Both the position numbers and the translations under genes were made by a program. Below the pieces are notes generated by a model. That model searched no databases. It was not told where the DNA came from and saw only the letters and a program-made list of their open reading frames with translations. From contig NZ_NULG01000024.1 of the NCBI RefSeq assembly GCF_002577195.1, forward strand, positions 1 to 64,000: a stretch of DNA of 64,000 nucleotides. Reading direction: 5' to 3'. The number at the start of each line of letters is the position of its first letter. The first letter of the stretch is position 1. This DNA is from Bacillus sp. AFS041924 (lineage in GTDB: Bacteria; Bacillota; Bacilli; Bacillales; Bacillaceae_G). Shown piece after piece: positions 1-8,088 of this stretch.

Positions 1-73
1 TTAGTTTTCAAAGTTCACTTCATCGCTCGTAAGCGACTTTTTAATATTACCATTTTGAAATATTACTTGTCAA
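1..73 (-). promoter_or_regulatory. rRNA operon P2-type promoter and start of rRNA leader
   Basis: Reading leftward there is a perfect -35 TTGACA (73-68), an 18-bp spacer and -10 TAATAT (49-44). The predicted +1 at 37 is a G, as expected for GTP-sensing Bacillus rRNA promoters. The transcribed stretch (37-1) has a small hairpin (TCGCT/AGCGA, loop TACG) and then a TTTGAAAACTAA-like string, which from memory resembles Bacillus pre-16S leaders. In B. subtilis an rrn operon also lies next to pdaB. The 16S gene itself is outside the window, so the assignment is inferred. Confidence 0.65.
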
Positions 74-130
74 CATTTTTTAAAACTTATTTTTTAAGTT
101 AGTTGAACAAGTTTTTGTTGTCGTTGAAGA

Positions 131-168
131 CAAGTAATAATATAACATGCATCTAAATATAACGTCAA
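131..168 (-). promoter_or_regulatory. Upstream tandem P1-type rRNA promoter
   Basis: A second promoter lies about 95 bp upstream of the first: -35 TTGACG (168-163), an 18-bp spacer and -10 TATATT (144-139), with a G at about 131 as a possible start. Two promoters in tandem in front of a non-coding leader is the usual Bacillus rrn layout. Positions 174-304 hold nothing else that I can support. Confidence 0.55.
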
Positions 169-304
169 CATAAATTATGATTTTTTTCAAATCTTTTTCA
201 AGTTCTATGTAAATACCTAAAACCGTATACAATAATACGCCTTATTATGATGCAAGAACTAAAAAACATGTTCTTTAATTACACCTTTGTTTAAAGCAAG
301 ATCC

Positions 305-604
305 TTATATCGGTAGTCTATTATACACTTCAAATAAAATTTTCTTCTTATGAACCATCTCTTTTTTTACTTTCTCATTTAAATTATTCAATGATATTTC
401 TTTATCTATTTCGTATAACGACCGTATTATTAGCGATTCAATCTCTAATACGTGCTCTTTATTAAGAAGAATCCCAAACAAATAATCACCTCAAAGTACC
501 TCTATCCTTTGTCCAATTTTTAGTTCATCTAATTCTTTTATTGTTCTAATACTTAAAACATTTAATCATTTTGTTTTATAGCATACAAGCATGCCAATTC
601 TCAT
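305..604 (-). pseudogene. Interrupted small reading frame with two in-frame TGA codons
   Basis: From an ATG at 604 one frame runs to a TAA at 305 (100 codons) but is broken by TGA at 566-568 and 491-493. The segments between the stops look protein-like, rich in Lys, Glu, Leu and Ile. The last segment could be translated alone: a TTG at 481 follows GAGGTGA at a good distance and would give a 58-residue helical, charged peptide. The same frame on both sides of both stops suggests a decayed gene rather than chance ORFs. No family recognised. It is divergent from pdaB and its first ATG lies just upstream of pdaB. Confidence 0.35.
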
Positions 605-645
605 ATCCTTAGTATAAGAACTTGGACAAGAAAGAAGGCGATTTT

Positions 646-1413
646 ATGCTTTTTTACTTTTATATCACTTCAAAAAGGAAATTAAAGCAATTATCTTTCA
701 TTACTATTATTGCATTTTTCACAGCTTGCTTAGTTTATATACAAGCACCTAAAACATTTTCAACTTTTTCAACAAATAAAGGTCCAATGGCAATTTATAA
801 AGGTGATGCCTCACAAAAAAATGTAGCACTTACTTTTGATATTAGCTGGGGCGATGAAAACGTACTTAAAGTGCTGGATGTATTACGAAATCAAAGAATT
901 ACAAATGCAACCTTTTTCTTATCTGCAGCATGGGCAGAGAGACATCCAGAAATAGTAGAAACAATTGTTAAACAAGGTCATGAGATTGGGACACTCGGCT
1001 ATCGTTATAAAAGCTATACTCAGTTAACTCCGGTTGAAATGCAAAGAGACTTAAATAATTCAGCAGAAGTATTTAATCGACTAGGTATAAAGGATATAAA
1101 ATTATTTAGACCACCAAATGGCGAATACAATAAAGAAGTAATTAAACTTGCGGCTCGAAATAATCTTTCTGTCATTCATTGGAGTATTAATACTGAGGAT
1201 TGGAGAAATCCTGGAACAAATAACATTGTTAAGAGCATAAAAAATAATACTGATCCAGGGGATATTATTTTGCTTCACGCAAGTGATTCAGCACTACAAA
1301 CACCTAAAGCCCTGCCATTAATCTGGTCCTATTTAAAAGATGAAAGATATAACAATGTCACTGTTTCTCAAATGATTTCTAATACTAAAACGAATATTAA
1401 AATTGTAAAATAA
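646..1413 (+). CDS. pdaB: Polysaccharide deacetylase family sporulation protein PdaB
   Basis: This 255-residue protein has an N-terminal membrane anchor (about residues 15-33) followed by a NodB-type deacetylase domain. Visible family motifs are TFD at 64-66, RPPNGE at 155-160, DW at 185-186 and LLH at 209-211. The second Asp of the usual TFDD motif is Ile, and the HxxxH metal motif after GHEIG (111-115) is replaced by LGYRYKS, so the metal site is incomplete. In B. subtilis PdaB is needed to maintain spores late in sporulation. The ATG at 646 is preferred because GAAGG precedes it; the frame is open back to a TTG at 622. It is the only plus-strand gene here and is convergent with kbaA. Confidence 0.9.
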   Translation: MLFYFYITSKRKLKQLSFITIIAFFTACLVYIQAPKTFSTFSTNKGPMAIYKGDASQKNVALTFDISWGDENVLKVLDVLRNQRITNATFFLSAAWAERHPEIVETIVKQGHEIGTLGYRYKSYTQLTPVEMQRDLNNSAEVFNRLGIKDIKLFRPPNGEYNKEVIKLAARNNLSVIHWSINTEDWRNPGTNNIVKSIKNNTDPGDIILLHASDSALQTPKALPLIWSYLKDERYNNVTVSQMISNTKTNIKIVK

Positions 1414-1530
1414 AGAAAAATCACCGATTGGATTGGAAAGCCTTTAAGCGAAGACAGATGCTTAAGTTATACTTATCCCAAACAACTATATCCACTCCTT
1501 TACCAGTTATGATTACTTAATATGTAAAAA

Positions 1531-1553
1531 AGCTAAGAGAATTTCTCTTAGCT
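1531..1553. terminator. Bidirectional terminator between pdaB and kbaA
   Basis: A perfect 10-bp stem (AGCTAAGAGA / TCTCTTAGCT, 3-nt loop) is flanked by six A on the left and four T on the right, so it can end transcription from convergent pdaB and kbaA. Confidence 0.85.
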
Positions 1554-1618
1554 TTTGGTTTGTAAAACAATATGATATCAGGACTAAATGAAATCAAGCA
1601 TTTGCTAACAGTCCAAAA

Positions 1619-2206
1619 TTAGCTTTTTACTATTTTGTGTAAAGTTAATAACTGGTACGCATTACAAATAAATAAAGGTACAAGCATTAAAATTAACCAA
1701 GAAAGATCATTTTGTCTTAATGCAGGAACCCATTCAACGATTGTAACGACGACCATAAAAAATAATGCTGGAATAAAAGCTCCTTTGTTTGTTTCGCTCT
1801 TTTTTATATAAGCAACAATCAAACCAACTATTAAAAGTACAATTGGAAATACTAAATATCCAGTAATAGTCTCACCGTGTGCATACTCCTTAAATCGAAA
1901 ATATGCTAAATCAAATAAAGCTAATACAATTAATACAATCTGAACTATATTCCAAAATGACTTAAATAAGCCTAGACCAAATCTATGTATGGTTAAATAT
2001 GCAAAGAATCCCATCTGACTTACAGCACTGAATACTAATCCTAAAATAAACAAAAATGATATTTCTACTAATAACTTTATAATTCTAGCATCTTGAACAT
2101 AGCTTAAATATTCTTTATACCCATAAAGAATACCCGTTAAGATTGTTGCGATGCCCCCAACTAATAAAGTTGTTAAAAATAATCGAACCAATTTCCGACT
2201 CGTCAT
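1619..2206 (-). CDS. kbaA: KinB-signalling pathway activation protein KbaA
   Basis: A 195-residue integral membrane protein with about six hydrophobic segments (roughly 8-28, 46-66, 84-104, 116-134, 145-160, 168-188), matching the size and pattern of B. subtilis KbaA. KbaA feeds the KinB branch of the Spo0A phosphorelay and so helps trigger sporulation. It sits between salA and pdaB as in B. subtilis, except that gerD, which normally lies between salA and kbaA, is missing: the 199 bp of 2207-2405 contain no reading frame. A GGGGGAT motif lies upstream of the ATG. Family assignment is by remembered sequence and synteny. Confidence 0.85.
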   Translation of the reverse strand: MTSRKLVRLFLTTLLVGGIATILTGILYGYKEYLSYVQDARIIKLLVEISFLFILGLVFSAVSQMGFFAYLTIHRFGLGLFKSFWNIVQIVLIVLALFDLAYFRFKEYAHGETITGYLVFPIVLLIVGLIVAYIKKSETNKGAFIPALFFMVVVTIVEWVPALRQNDLSWLILMLVPLFICNAYQLLTLHKIVKS

Positions 2207-2405
2207 TCTTTTCTCGATCCCCCGTTTTCACAAAGCAATTTAAGCTTTTCTTCTAAAATTTAGATGATTCCTATAAAACTTTATTAACTATTTAATCAAT
2301 ATAAATACCCTAATAATTTATTTCATGTCTAAATATTAGAGATGGATACATTACATAACCATTTCTAACAAAAAACAAGCATACAAATTAAAAGGGTATT
2401 GTTTA

Positions 2406-3467
2406 TCATTTATTTAATACGATTTTTTCGACTACTTGCTTAGCAATCGTCGTATAGATTTTACCGGTTGGGTGATCTTTATCATATATAGAAGGTGCAA
2501 AGTCTTCTTCTTCCCAATCAGGCTGTTGTAAAGGTAATTGTCCTAATAGAGTCGTTTGAAGCTCATTTGCAAGCCTTTCTCCTCCACCTTTACCAAAAAC
2601 ATACTCTTTTTCGCCAGTTTTTTTACTTTCAAAATAGCTCATATTTTCTACAACACCAATAATTTCATGGTTTGTTTTTAATGCCATAACTCCCGCTCTA
2701 GCTGCAACAATTGAAGCAGTAGGATGTGGTGTCGTAACGATAATTTCCTTACAAGATGGTAACATACTATGAACGTCTAGCGCTACGTCTCCAGTTCCCG
2801 GTGGTAAGTCTAGTAGTAGATAATCTAAGTCTCCCCATTCAACTTCTGTAAAAAACTGCTGTAGCATTTTACCAAGCATTGGGCCTCTCCAAATAATTGG
2901 TGAATTATCTTCTACGAAGAATCCCATTGAAATAACCTTTACACCAAAACGATCTACTGGAATGATACGTTCTCCCCTGATCACAGGTCTTGTCGTAATC
3001 CCCATCATGTCAGGTACACTAAAACCATAAATATCAGCATCAATAATACCTACTTTTTTGCCTAATCTTGCTAAAGCAACAGCCAAGTTTACGGACACTG
3101 TTGATTTTCCTACTCCACCTTTTCCACTTGCAATAGCTAAAAACTGTACTTTTTTATTATCTAATAGTGAAAGACTTGATTGTTCTTGGTTCTTTTCAAC
3201 AAACTGACTTTTTTCTTCTTCTGTAAATTCAGTAAAACGAATTCCAACTGTATCAGCACCATTTTGCTTCAGTAACTGAACGATTTGTGTTTGAATTTGC
3301 ATTTGTTCCGCAGTACCTGTTTTTAATAATGCAATTTTAACGCTTACATGTTTCTTTTCTTCTTTTATCGAAATTTCTTTAACAGCATCCAATTCTACTA
3401 ATGATTTATTTAAAAATGGCTCATTAATTGTACCTAAAAGTGATAATACTTGTTCATTGGTAAGCAT
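2406..3467 (-). CDS. salA: Mrp/NBP35-family P-loop ATPase SalA
   Basis: A 353-residue protein with an N-terminal MIP18/DUF59-like domain (about 1-80) and a MinD-type ATPase domain with deviant Walker A GKGGVGKST at 115-123 and the DLPPGTGD motif near 220. Mrp proteins are Fe-S carriers, and B. subtilis SalA also regulates scoC and exoprotease expression. No CxxC pair is present in the C-terminal half, which has a single Cys after the Walker B region, so cluster transfer by the canonical site is unlikely. SD GAGGTG precedes the ATG. A terminator (3559-3579) separates it from cwlD upstream. Confidence 0.9.
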   Translation of the reverse strand: MLTNEQVLSLLGTINEPFLNKSLVELDAVKEISIKEEKKHVSVKIALLKTGTAEQMQIQTQIVQLLKQNGADTVGIRFTEFTEEEKSQFVEKNQEQSSLSLLDNKKVQFLAIASGKGGVGKSTVSVNLAVALARLGKKVGIIDADIYGFSVPDMMGITTRPVIRGERIIPVDRFGVKVISMGFFVEDNSPIIWRGPMLGKMLQQFFTEVEWGDLDYLLLDLPPGTGDVALDVHSMLPSCKEIIVTTPHPTASIVAARAGVMALKTNHEIIGVVENMSYFESKKTGEKEYVFGKGGGERLANELQTTLLGQLPLQQPDWEEEDFAPSIYDKDHPTGKIYTTIAKQVVEKIVLNK

Positions 3468-3558
3468 ATTTACACCTCGTTATCTTAATATACTAAATAG
3501 TATAACACATGAAACATAGTAAGTCCTAAGTAACATTCATTCGTTAAAAAAAATGAAA

Positions 3559-3579
3559 ACCACCGATTGACTCGGCGGT
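3559..3579 (-). terminator. Terminator of the ybaK-cwlD unit
   Basis: Minus-strand stem of 8 bp (ACCGCCGA / TCGGTGGT, one G-T wobble) with a 5-nt loop, followed by a T-rich tract (TTTTCATTTTTTTT). It lies 126 bp after the cwlD stop and ahead of salA. Confidence 0.7.
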
Positions 3580-3705
3580 CTTATAGTAGAAGAAGTCCAG
3601 AAAATATGAATTTCGAAGTGATTGAAAGCGCTTGTCTTTCAAAAAGTATAATTAGGTGTCCAATGATGCTACACTATGTGGTAATACAACAGAATGAAAT
3701 ACCGA

Positions 3706-4416
3706 TTAATTAGGCGGCTCATTTTTGTCTGTATAGTATCTAATAACCCCTCTATATATAGCGGCTGCCAGTTTATCTTGATATTCTTCATCTTTTAGCT
3801 GCTGACTTTCTTCATAATTTGATAAAAATCCTACTTCCACAAGCGCACCTGGTACTTTCGAGTATTTCATTAAGTAAACATGATTAATAATTTTCGCTAG
3901 TCGATGAGTATTGTTTAAACTTTCTCTTAACTCAGCTTGGACGTATTTTGCAAATCGCTCATTTTCAATAAATGAACCATAATAGAATGTTTGAGCACCT
4001 TTAGATGATGTTCTTGGTAAGGAGTTCAAATGAATTGATATGTATAAGTCTGCGTGAGATCCATTAATAATTTCTACTCTTTTTCTTAAATCAACACTCT
4101 TTCTTCTACTATACCCTTTCATTCCATCCTCTGCTAAATCATAATCACCATCCCTTGTCATAATAACCGTTGCGCCTTGACCTTGTAAATAATCCCTCAG
4201 TTTATTTGTTATTGATAATGCAACAACTTTTTCAATAACCTCTCCACCTGAAGCACCTCCATCTGGTCCACCATGTCCAGCATCCAAAACAATCACTTTT
4301 CCATCTAGAGGTAGTCCTCTAAAATTCCAGGTCTTTGAAGTCTTTTGTAATAAAGGTATACATAAAATCAAAAAAACAAAGGTTACAATGATAACGATAA
4401 AGTGCCATCTTTTCAT
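3706..4416 (-). CDS. cwlD: N-acetylmuramoyl-L-alanine amidase CwlD
   Basis: A 236-residue Amidase_3 protein with an N-terminal signal/anchor (about 5-22). Zinc ligands are H48 (DAGHGG), E62 and H129 (SIHLN), and the catalytic E194 lies in GALVEVGFLSN. CwlD removes the stem peptide from muramic acid so that muramic-delta-lactam can form in spore cortex, which germination lytic enzymes need. The start at 4416 is chosen because GGGGGAG sits 6 nt upstream; the frame stays open to 4458 but no ribosome site serves that start. It follows ybaK in one unit. Confidence 0.93.
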   Translation of the reverse strand: MKRWHFIVIIVTFVFLILCIPLLQKTSKTWNFRGLPLDGKVIVLDAGHGGPDGGASGGEVIEKVVALSITNKLRDYLQGQGATVIMTRDGDYDLAEDGMKGYSRRKSVDLRKRVEIINGSHADLYISIHLNSLPRTSSKGAQTFYYGSFIENERFAKYVQAELRESLNNTHRLAKIINHVYLMKYSKVPGALVEVGFLSNYEESQQLKDEEYQDKLAAAIYRGVIRYYTDKNEPPN

Positions 4417-4474
4417 TTTTTCTCCCCCTGATTGTCCTATAAAAAATATATGGGACAACTAGGAAGAATATGAC

Positions 4475-4906
4475 TTACTTTGATAAACGAAGTCTGTGTC
4501 TTCTTTCTCCTTTTACATAGCCATCTAACCACCAATTATTTAAAAAGGATTTACATCTGTCAAACGGCTCTGTTTGGATATCATCCTTACGGCCAAATAC
4601 CGAAGAATAAAATAAATAGGCTAACCATTCAGATTCTTTAGCTGATCTTCTTTTAACATTTTCAATTGGTTCTCCAAAAAAGCCAAATCGGCTATATCTT
4701 GCACCAAGTAAGTATGTCTCTACAACTAGCTCTAAACAGTAATCCTCTCGTGCTTTTCTTTGGTGACTATCTGCATCTATAAAGTAGGAAAAAGAATCCT
4801 TCAATTGAGCTTTTAACTGCATAATTTTTAATTCTTTTAATAAGCTTTTTTCAAATTTAATTTGTTTTTCTCTTCTTTTTTCTCGAAAATTCGTTATAAG
4901 ATTCAT
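4475..4906 (-). CDS. ybaK: YbaK-family protein (DUF2521), function unknown
   Basis: A 143-residue soluble, Lys/Arg-rich protein similar in size and context to B. subtilis YbaK, which also lies directly upstream of cwlD. The N-terminus is strongly basic (NFREKRREKQIKFEK), the middle is rich in aromatics, and no membrane segment or catalytic motif is visible. A near-perfect GGGGAGG precedes the ATG. Function is not known. In B. subtilis ybaJ lies between it and rpsI; here about 12 kb of other genes fill that interval. Confidence 0.75.
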   Translation of the reverse strand: MNLITNFREKRREKQIKFEKSLLKELKIMQLKAQLKDSFSYFIDADSHQRKAREDYCLELVVETYLLGARYSRFGFFGEPIENVKRRSAKESEWLAYLFYSSVFGRKDDIQTEPFDRCKSFLNNWWLDGYVKGERRHRLRLSK

Positions 4907-5085
4907 GATGAAACCTCCCCGTAATCATATTCTAAGACGAAAAGGGGTCCTTCATTCATAAACTACATACTTAATTTCTTCCATAAGAAAATAATAATTT
5001 TCATAAAAAACACTGATTTTACAAAATAGAAAGATTGTGAATTAATAAACCATTTTTTAGGCCCCTAAACTTTCTTTCAAAAATA

Positions 5086-5114
5086 AAAAAGAGGGACTCA
5101 ATTTACCCTCTTTT
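5086..5114 (-). terminator. Terminator of the homospermidine-synthase-like gene
   Basis: Minus-strand stem AAAAGAGGG / CCCTCTTTT followed by TTTTTATTTTT, starting 5 bp past the stop codon at 5119. Confidence 0.8.
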
Positions 5115-5118
5115 AGGA

Positions 5119-6387
5119 TTAATTATTATATGACTTCATTCTTTGTAAGAGTAACCCTTCACTTTTTTCATTTTCTCCATATACAAATTGTGGCATATGG
5201 TATTTAAGGTATTGTCCATATTTACTATTTGTATTTAATATTAATTCGTCTACAAAATAAGCTCCATCTTCTACACTATCCAAAAATAAACTTGCAACTC
5301 CTGCATAAACTCCACATGCAACTTGAAGATAAGTTGCATTTGTACCATAGTTAGCGAATGAATCTTTATTGTTTATAACGTTATAGATATAGCGCTCTTT
5401 ATCTTCATATACAAGTAAAACTCCAACTAGGTCCTCTCCTACTAATGGAGCTGTTGAAGGATCTAGAAGCTTTTTATCAAAACCCATTATTTCATCAGTA
5501 TTTTTTAAATTATTTCTAATTAGATTTGTTGTATGCTCATTTACACGATAAACAAAACCACTTTCTAAGTTGAATAATTTGCCGATAATAAAAACTTCTT
5601 CATGCGGCATTAGGCAACCATAGAAAACTTTTTCTCCTAATGTTACTTTAAATTCAACAGAGTACACATCATCATACAAGAAGATTGGAATATTTTCTTT
5701 AACGAACATAGGAAAGCTTGTGACAGCTTCTTCTAGGAAGCAATCAGGGGACCAAGTGGTATAAATTGTTTCTTTTTGAGCTATAGAAGGGTTTTCATAA
5801 AAAGAATTATCATGCTCAACAATATAACATGCAAGAGGCTTTTCAGAAGGGAATTGTTTCATTAAATCGATTGCCATCCATTGGACAATACCTGGATTCA
5901 TACCTGAACCAATAATTGCGGTAGTCTGTTTAAACTTTCTTTTATTTTCTTCAAAAATACGTAAACGTTCCTTAAGCGGGAAACCGGAACGAATACTTTC
6001 ATCTTCATCTACAATTTCACTTTCTAAAGCCGTGTTGACATATTTAACACCAAACTCATTACAGCAACGTAACATCTCAACGGAATCGGCTCTAGAAACA
6101 TCAACCACAAGAACTGTTTTGCTTTCTATAAGATGTTTCTTCATTAAATCAATATTATTAACATTTACTTCATGAAATGTAACTTTTCCAATTAAATTAG
6201 GAATAATCCTTTCAAAGTAAGTCAAATCTTTCTGCTTTAAGTCAATAAAATGAAACCTGGCATTTTTCATTATCTGGTGAATAGGATCATTTATATCCTC
6301 CACCGCTTTATTGAATATAGAAAGTACTGCCTTTGCTACTCCGCCAGAACTACCTAATAGGGTAATAATCGCATCCTTTTCAAACAT
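5119..6387 (-). CDS. Saccharopine dehydrogenase / homospermidine synthase-like oxidoreductase
   Basis: A 422-residue protein with an N-terminal Rossmann fold (ITLLGSSGGVAKA at 8-20) and the GSGMNPGIVQW segment at 160-170, which recalls the GANPG motif of homospermidine synthases, themselves relatives of saccharopine dehydrogenase. Such enzymes join or rearrange amines through NAD(P)-dependent imine chemistry; the substrate here is unknown. The ATG at 6387 has GGAG 8 nt upstream; the frame runs back to 6492 without a ribosome site. It forms a single-gene unit between two terminators. No polyamine genes adjoin it, so a polyamine role is only suggested by the fold. Confidence 0.7.
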   Translation of the reverse strand: MFEKDAIITLLGSSGGVAKAVLSIFNKAVEDINDPIHQIMKNARFHFIDLKQKDLTYFERIIPNLIGKVTFHEVNVNNIDLMKKHLIESKTVLVVDVSRADSVEMLRCCNEFGVKYVNTALESEIVDEDESIRSGFPLKERLRIFEENKRKFKQTTAIIGSGMNPGIVQWMAIDLMKQFPSEKPLACYIVEHDNSFYENPSIAQKETIYTTWSPDCFLEEAVTSFPMFVKENIPIFLYDDVYSVEFKVTLGEKVFYGCLMPHEEVFIIGKLFNLESGFVYRVNEHTTNLIRNNLKNTDEIMGFDKKLLDPSTAPLVGEDLVGVLLVYEDKERYIYNVINNKDSFANYGTNATYLQVACGVYAGVASLFLDSVEDGAYFVDELILNTNSKYGQYLKYHMPQFVYGENEKSEGLLLQRMKSYNN

Positions 6388-6504
6388 ATAAACAACTCCA
6401 TAAATTGGTTTAATATTAGCTTTTACTTTACTATATGAGCCAATGGAAAAAGTGTTCGGACAAGTATCCTGTCTGCCCAATCTATCAATCAACTGGAAAA
6501 AAAA

Positions 6505-6532
6505 AAGCCTAACTAATTATTAGTTAATAGCT
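6505..6532 (-). terminator. Terminator of the portal-like gene
   Basis: Minus-strand stem TAACTAAT/ATTAGTTA with an outer AGC/GCT pairing and bulge, then a run of ten T (6505-6496). It starts right at the stop codon of the portal-like gene. Confidence 0.75.
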
Positions 6533-7834
6533 CTATTTTTCATTTTTTTTATCATCGGTTTCTGGTTTTTCTAAAAGTTTTTTCTGTTGCTCCATACAAA
6601 ACTCTCTAAATTGTTTGCATTCTTCTCTACATTCTTCCCTACATTTTTCTATTTCTTCTTCGCGTTTCTTTTCTCTTTCAACACGTAGTTCAAATTCTCT
6701 ATCCCTTTCTTTTTGGTCAATTGGAGAGGTATCATTTTTTAGAAGTGGTACTTCCCCTCTTTGAATCGGTCCAATCCCCATTAGAGAACGCCATTCATTA
6801 GGCGTTAAAGATGCTCGCTCTACCATAATTGAAAAGGCTAATTTAGTTGCAATTGAGGCAAATTCTAAGTTAGAAGCTTCAAAAACAATACGATTACCAT
6901 TTTTACGTTCTGCTGGGGTGAAGAATTTACGCGTAAATTCGTTGTTTAACTGGATGACCAAAGGATTAATGACAGCTTCATTATAAGTATTCCATTCATT
7001 CTCATTAAATGTACTTTGAACTATTTTCTCGTTCGTATTAAAAAAACTATAGATTCGTCTGATCGCATCATTTGTTCTCTGTGCCTCTGGAGCATAATTA
7101 CTTATGGGTACTTGTTGTAAAGTATACAAAGGCTCTGAAAAACCTGCTCTTACACCATCACCTGTAAATTTCATATAATTGTTTACAAATTCATTCGTAT
7201 TATTAACCATATCTTCTTGATCGAGTACTTCTTTAAAGTTCAATAACCAATTTATAAAACGATTGTTACTTACATTTCGAACGATACTATCATCGACAGA
7301 ATCAATCACTTCTAATAATGGGAGTAAAGGATCATATGGAGGCGTTCCAAATAAATCATTACTGTTAAAATCCTGTCTTAAATGAATGATATCGCTATAA
7401 GGTAAAATTAGTACATTTTTGGTTTTGAATGTAAATTTTAAAAAGATTAACCCTTGATTATTTTCTAGCACTTCTACCGTAGTACAAGGAATGGGAAAAA
7501 GAGCTGTCGGATAGCCAAAGTCATTTCGTTTAATAAATGCAAAAGCATTACTATTCAAGTCAAGCTGGGTTACCATTTTCTCTAAAAGTAGTTGTAAAGA
7601 CATGAATGGATTTGGTTCTCGAAGTACATTAAAAACCCACGGATCTGGGTTAATCTTGCACTCTTTATTATTCTCTCTGACATGAGTTACTTTTAGTTTT
7701 CCAATTGCATTAGCTTTCGGTCTAATACATGACCGAATCACATCATTCTTAAATAATGTATTTCCTAAAGTTAATTGACCTTCCCCATCGTCATTTAATA
7801 ACTCAAAAGTACTAGTACTCGATTGAAAATTCAT
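6533..7834 (-). CDS. Orphan phage portal-like protein (HK97-type) with charged coiled-coil tail
   Basis: The first about 370 residues read as an HK97-family portal protein: the early segment on numbering genes for DPWVFNVLREPNPFMS, a middle with DIIHLRQDFNSNDLFGTPP, and NNEFTRKFFTPAERK. Portals form the ring through which phage DNA is packaged. The last 60 residues are almost only Glu, Lys, Arg, Gln and Cys (CREECREECKQFREFC), a likely coiled coil. No terminase, protease or capsid gene adjoins it. The ATG at 7834 has only a weak ribosome site; an in-frame CTG at 7864 lies 7 nt after AGGGGTG and would add the portal-like start GLIDWIIGK, so true initiation may be there. Confidence 0.7.
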   Translation of the reverse strand: MNFQSSTSTFELLNDDGEGQLTLGNTLFKNDVIRSCIRPKANAIGKLKVTHVRENNKECKINPDPWVFNVLREPNPFMSLQLLLEKMVTQLDLNSNAFAFIKRNDFGYPTALFPIPCTTVEVLENNQGLIFLKFTFKTKNVLILPYSDIIHLRQDFNSNDLFGTPPYDPLLPLLEVIDSVDDSIVRNVSNNRFINWLLNFKEVLDQEDMVNNTNEFVNNYMKFTGDGVRAGFSEPLYTLQQVPISNYAPEAQRTNDAIRRIYSFFNTNEKIVQSTFNENEWNTYNEAVINPLVIQLNNEFTRKFFTPAERKNGNRIVFEASNLEFASIATKLAFSIMVERASLTPNEWRSLMGIGPIQRGEVPLLKNDTSPIDQKERDREFELRVEREKKREEEIEKCREECREECKQFREFCMEQQKKLLEKPETDDKKNEK

Positions 7835-8041
7835 TTTTCCAATTATCCAGTCGATTAAACCCAGTGTACATCACCCCTAACATGGACGAAACTAAGTATA
7901 TTTTATTAAGGTATATTATTTTATTCTTTTAAAACTCTTCTATGCTATAAATTGGGAAGTAATTATTAGAATATTATAATATTTCTTCGTTTTAGATTAT
8001 GAATATCCTATTTAGTTTATTCCATCAAGTAAGAACATAGG

Positions 8042-8073
8042 AAAAAGACCCTCAGGAAAAGGAACTGAGGGCC
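8042..8073 (-). terminator. Terminator of the two-component operon
   Basis: Minus-strand stem of 9 bp (GGCCCTCAG / CTGAGGGTC, with a wobble) and five T downstream, 16 bp past the response-regulator stop. Confidence 0.85.
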
Positions 8074-8088
8074 TAGAAACATTTATTT

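Noticed and set aside
3625-3645. Cre-like TGAAAGCGCTTGTC near the cwlD end
   Set aside because: The last positions do not fit the consensus and a terminator separates it from salA; it is better explained as part of a short GAAAG/CTTTC inverted repeat.
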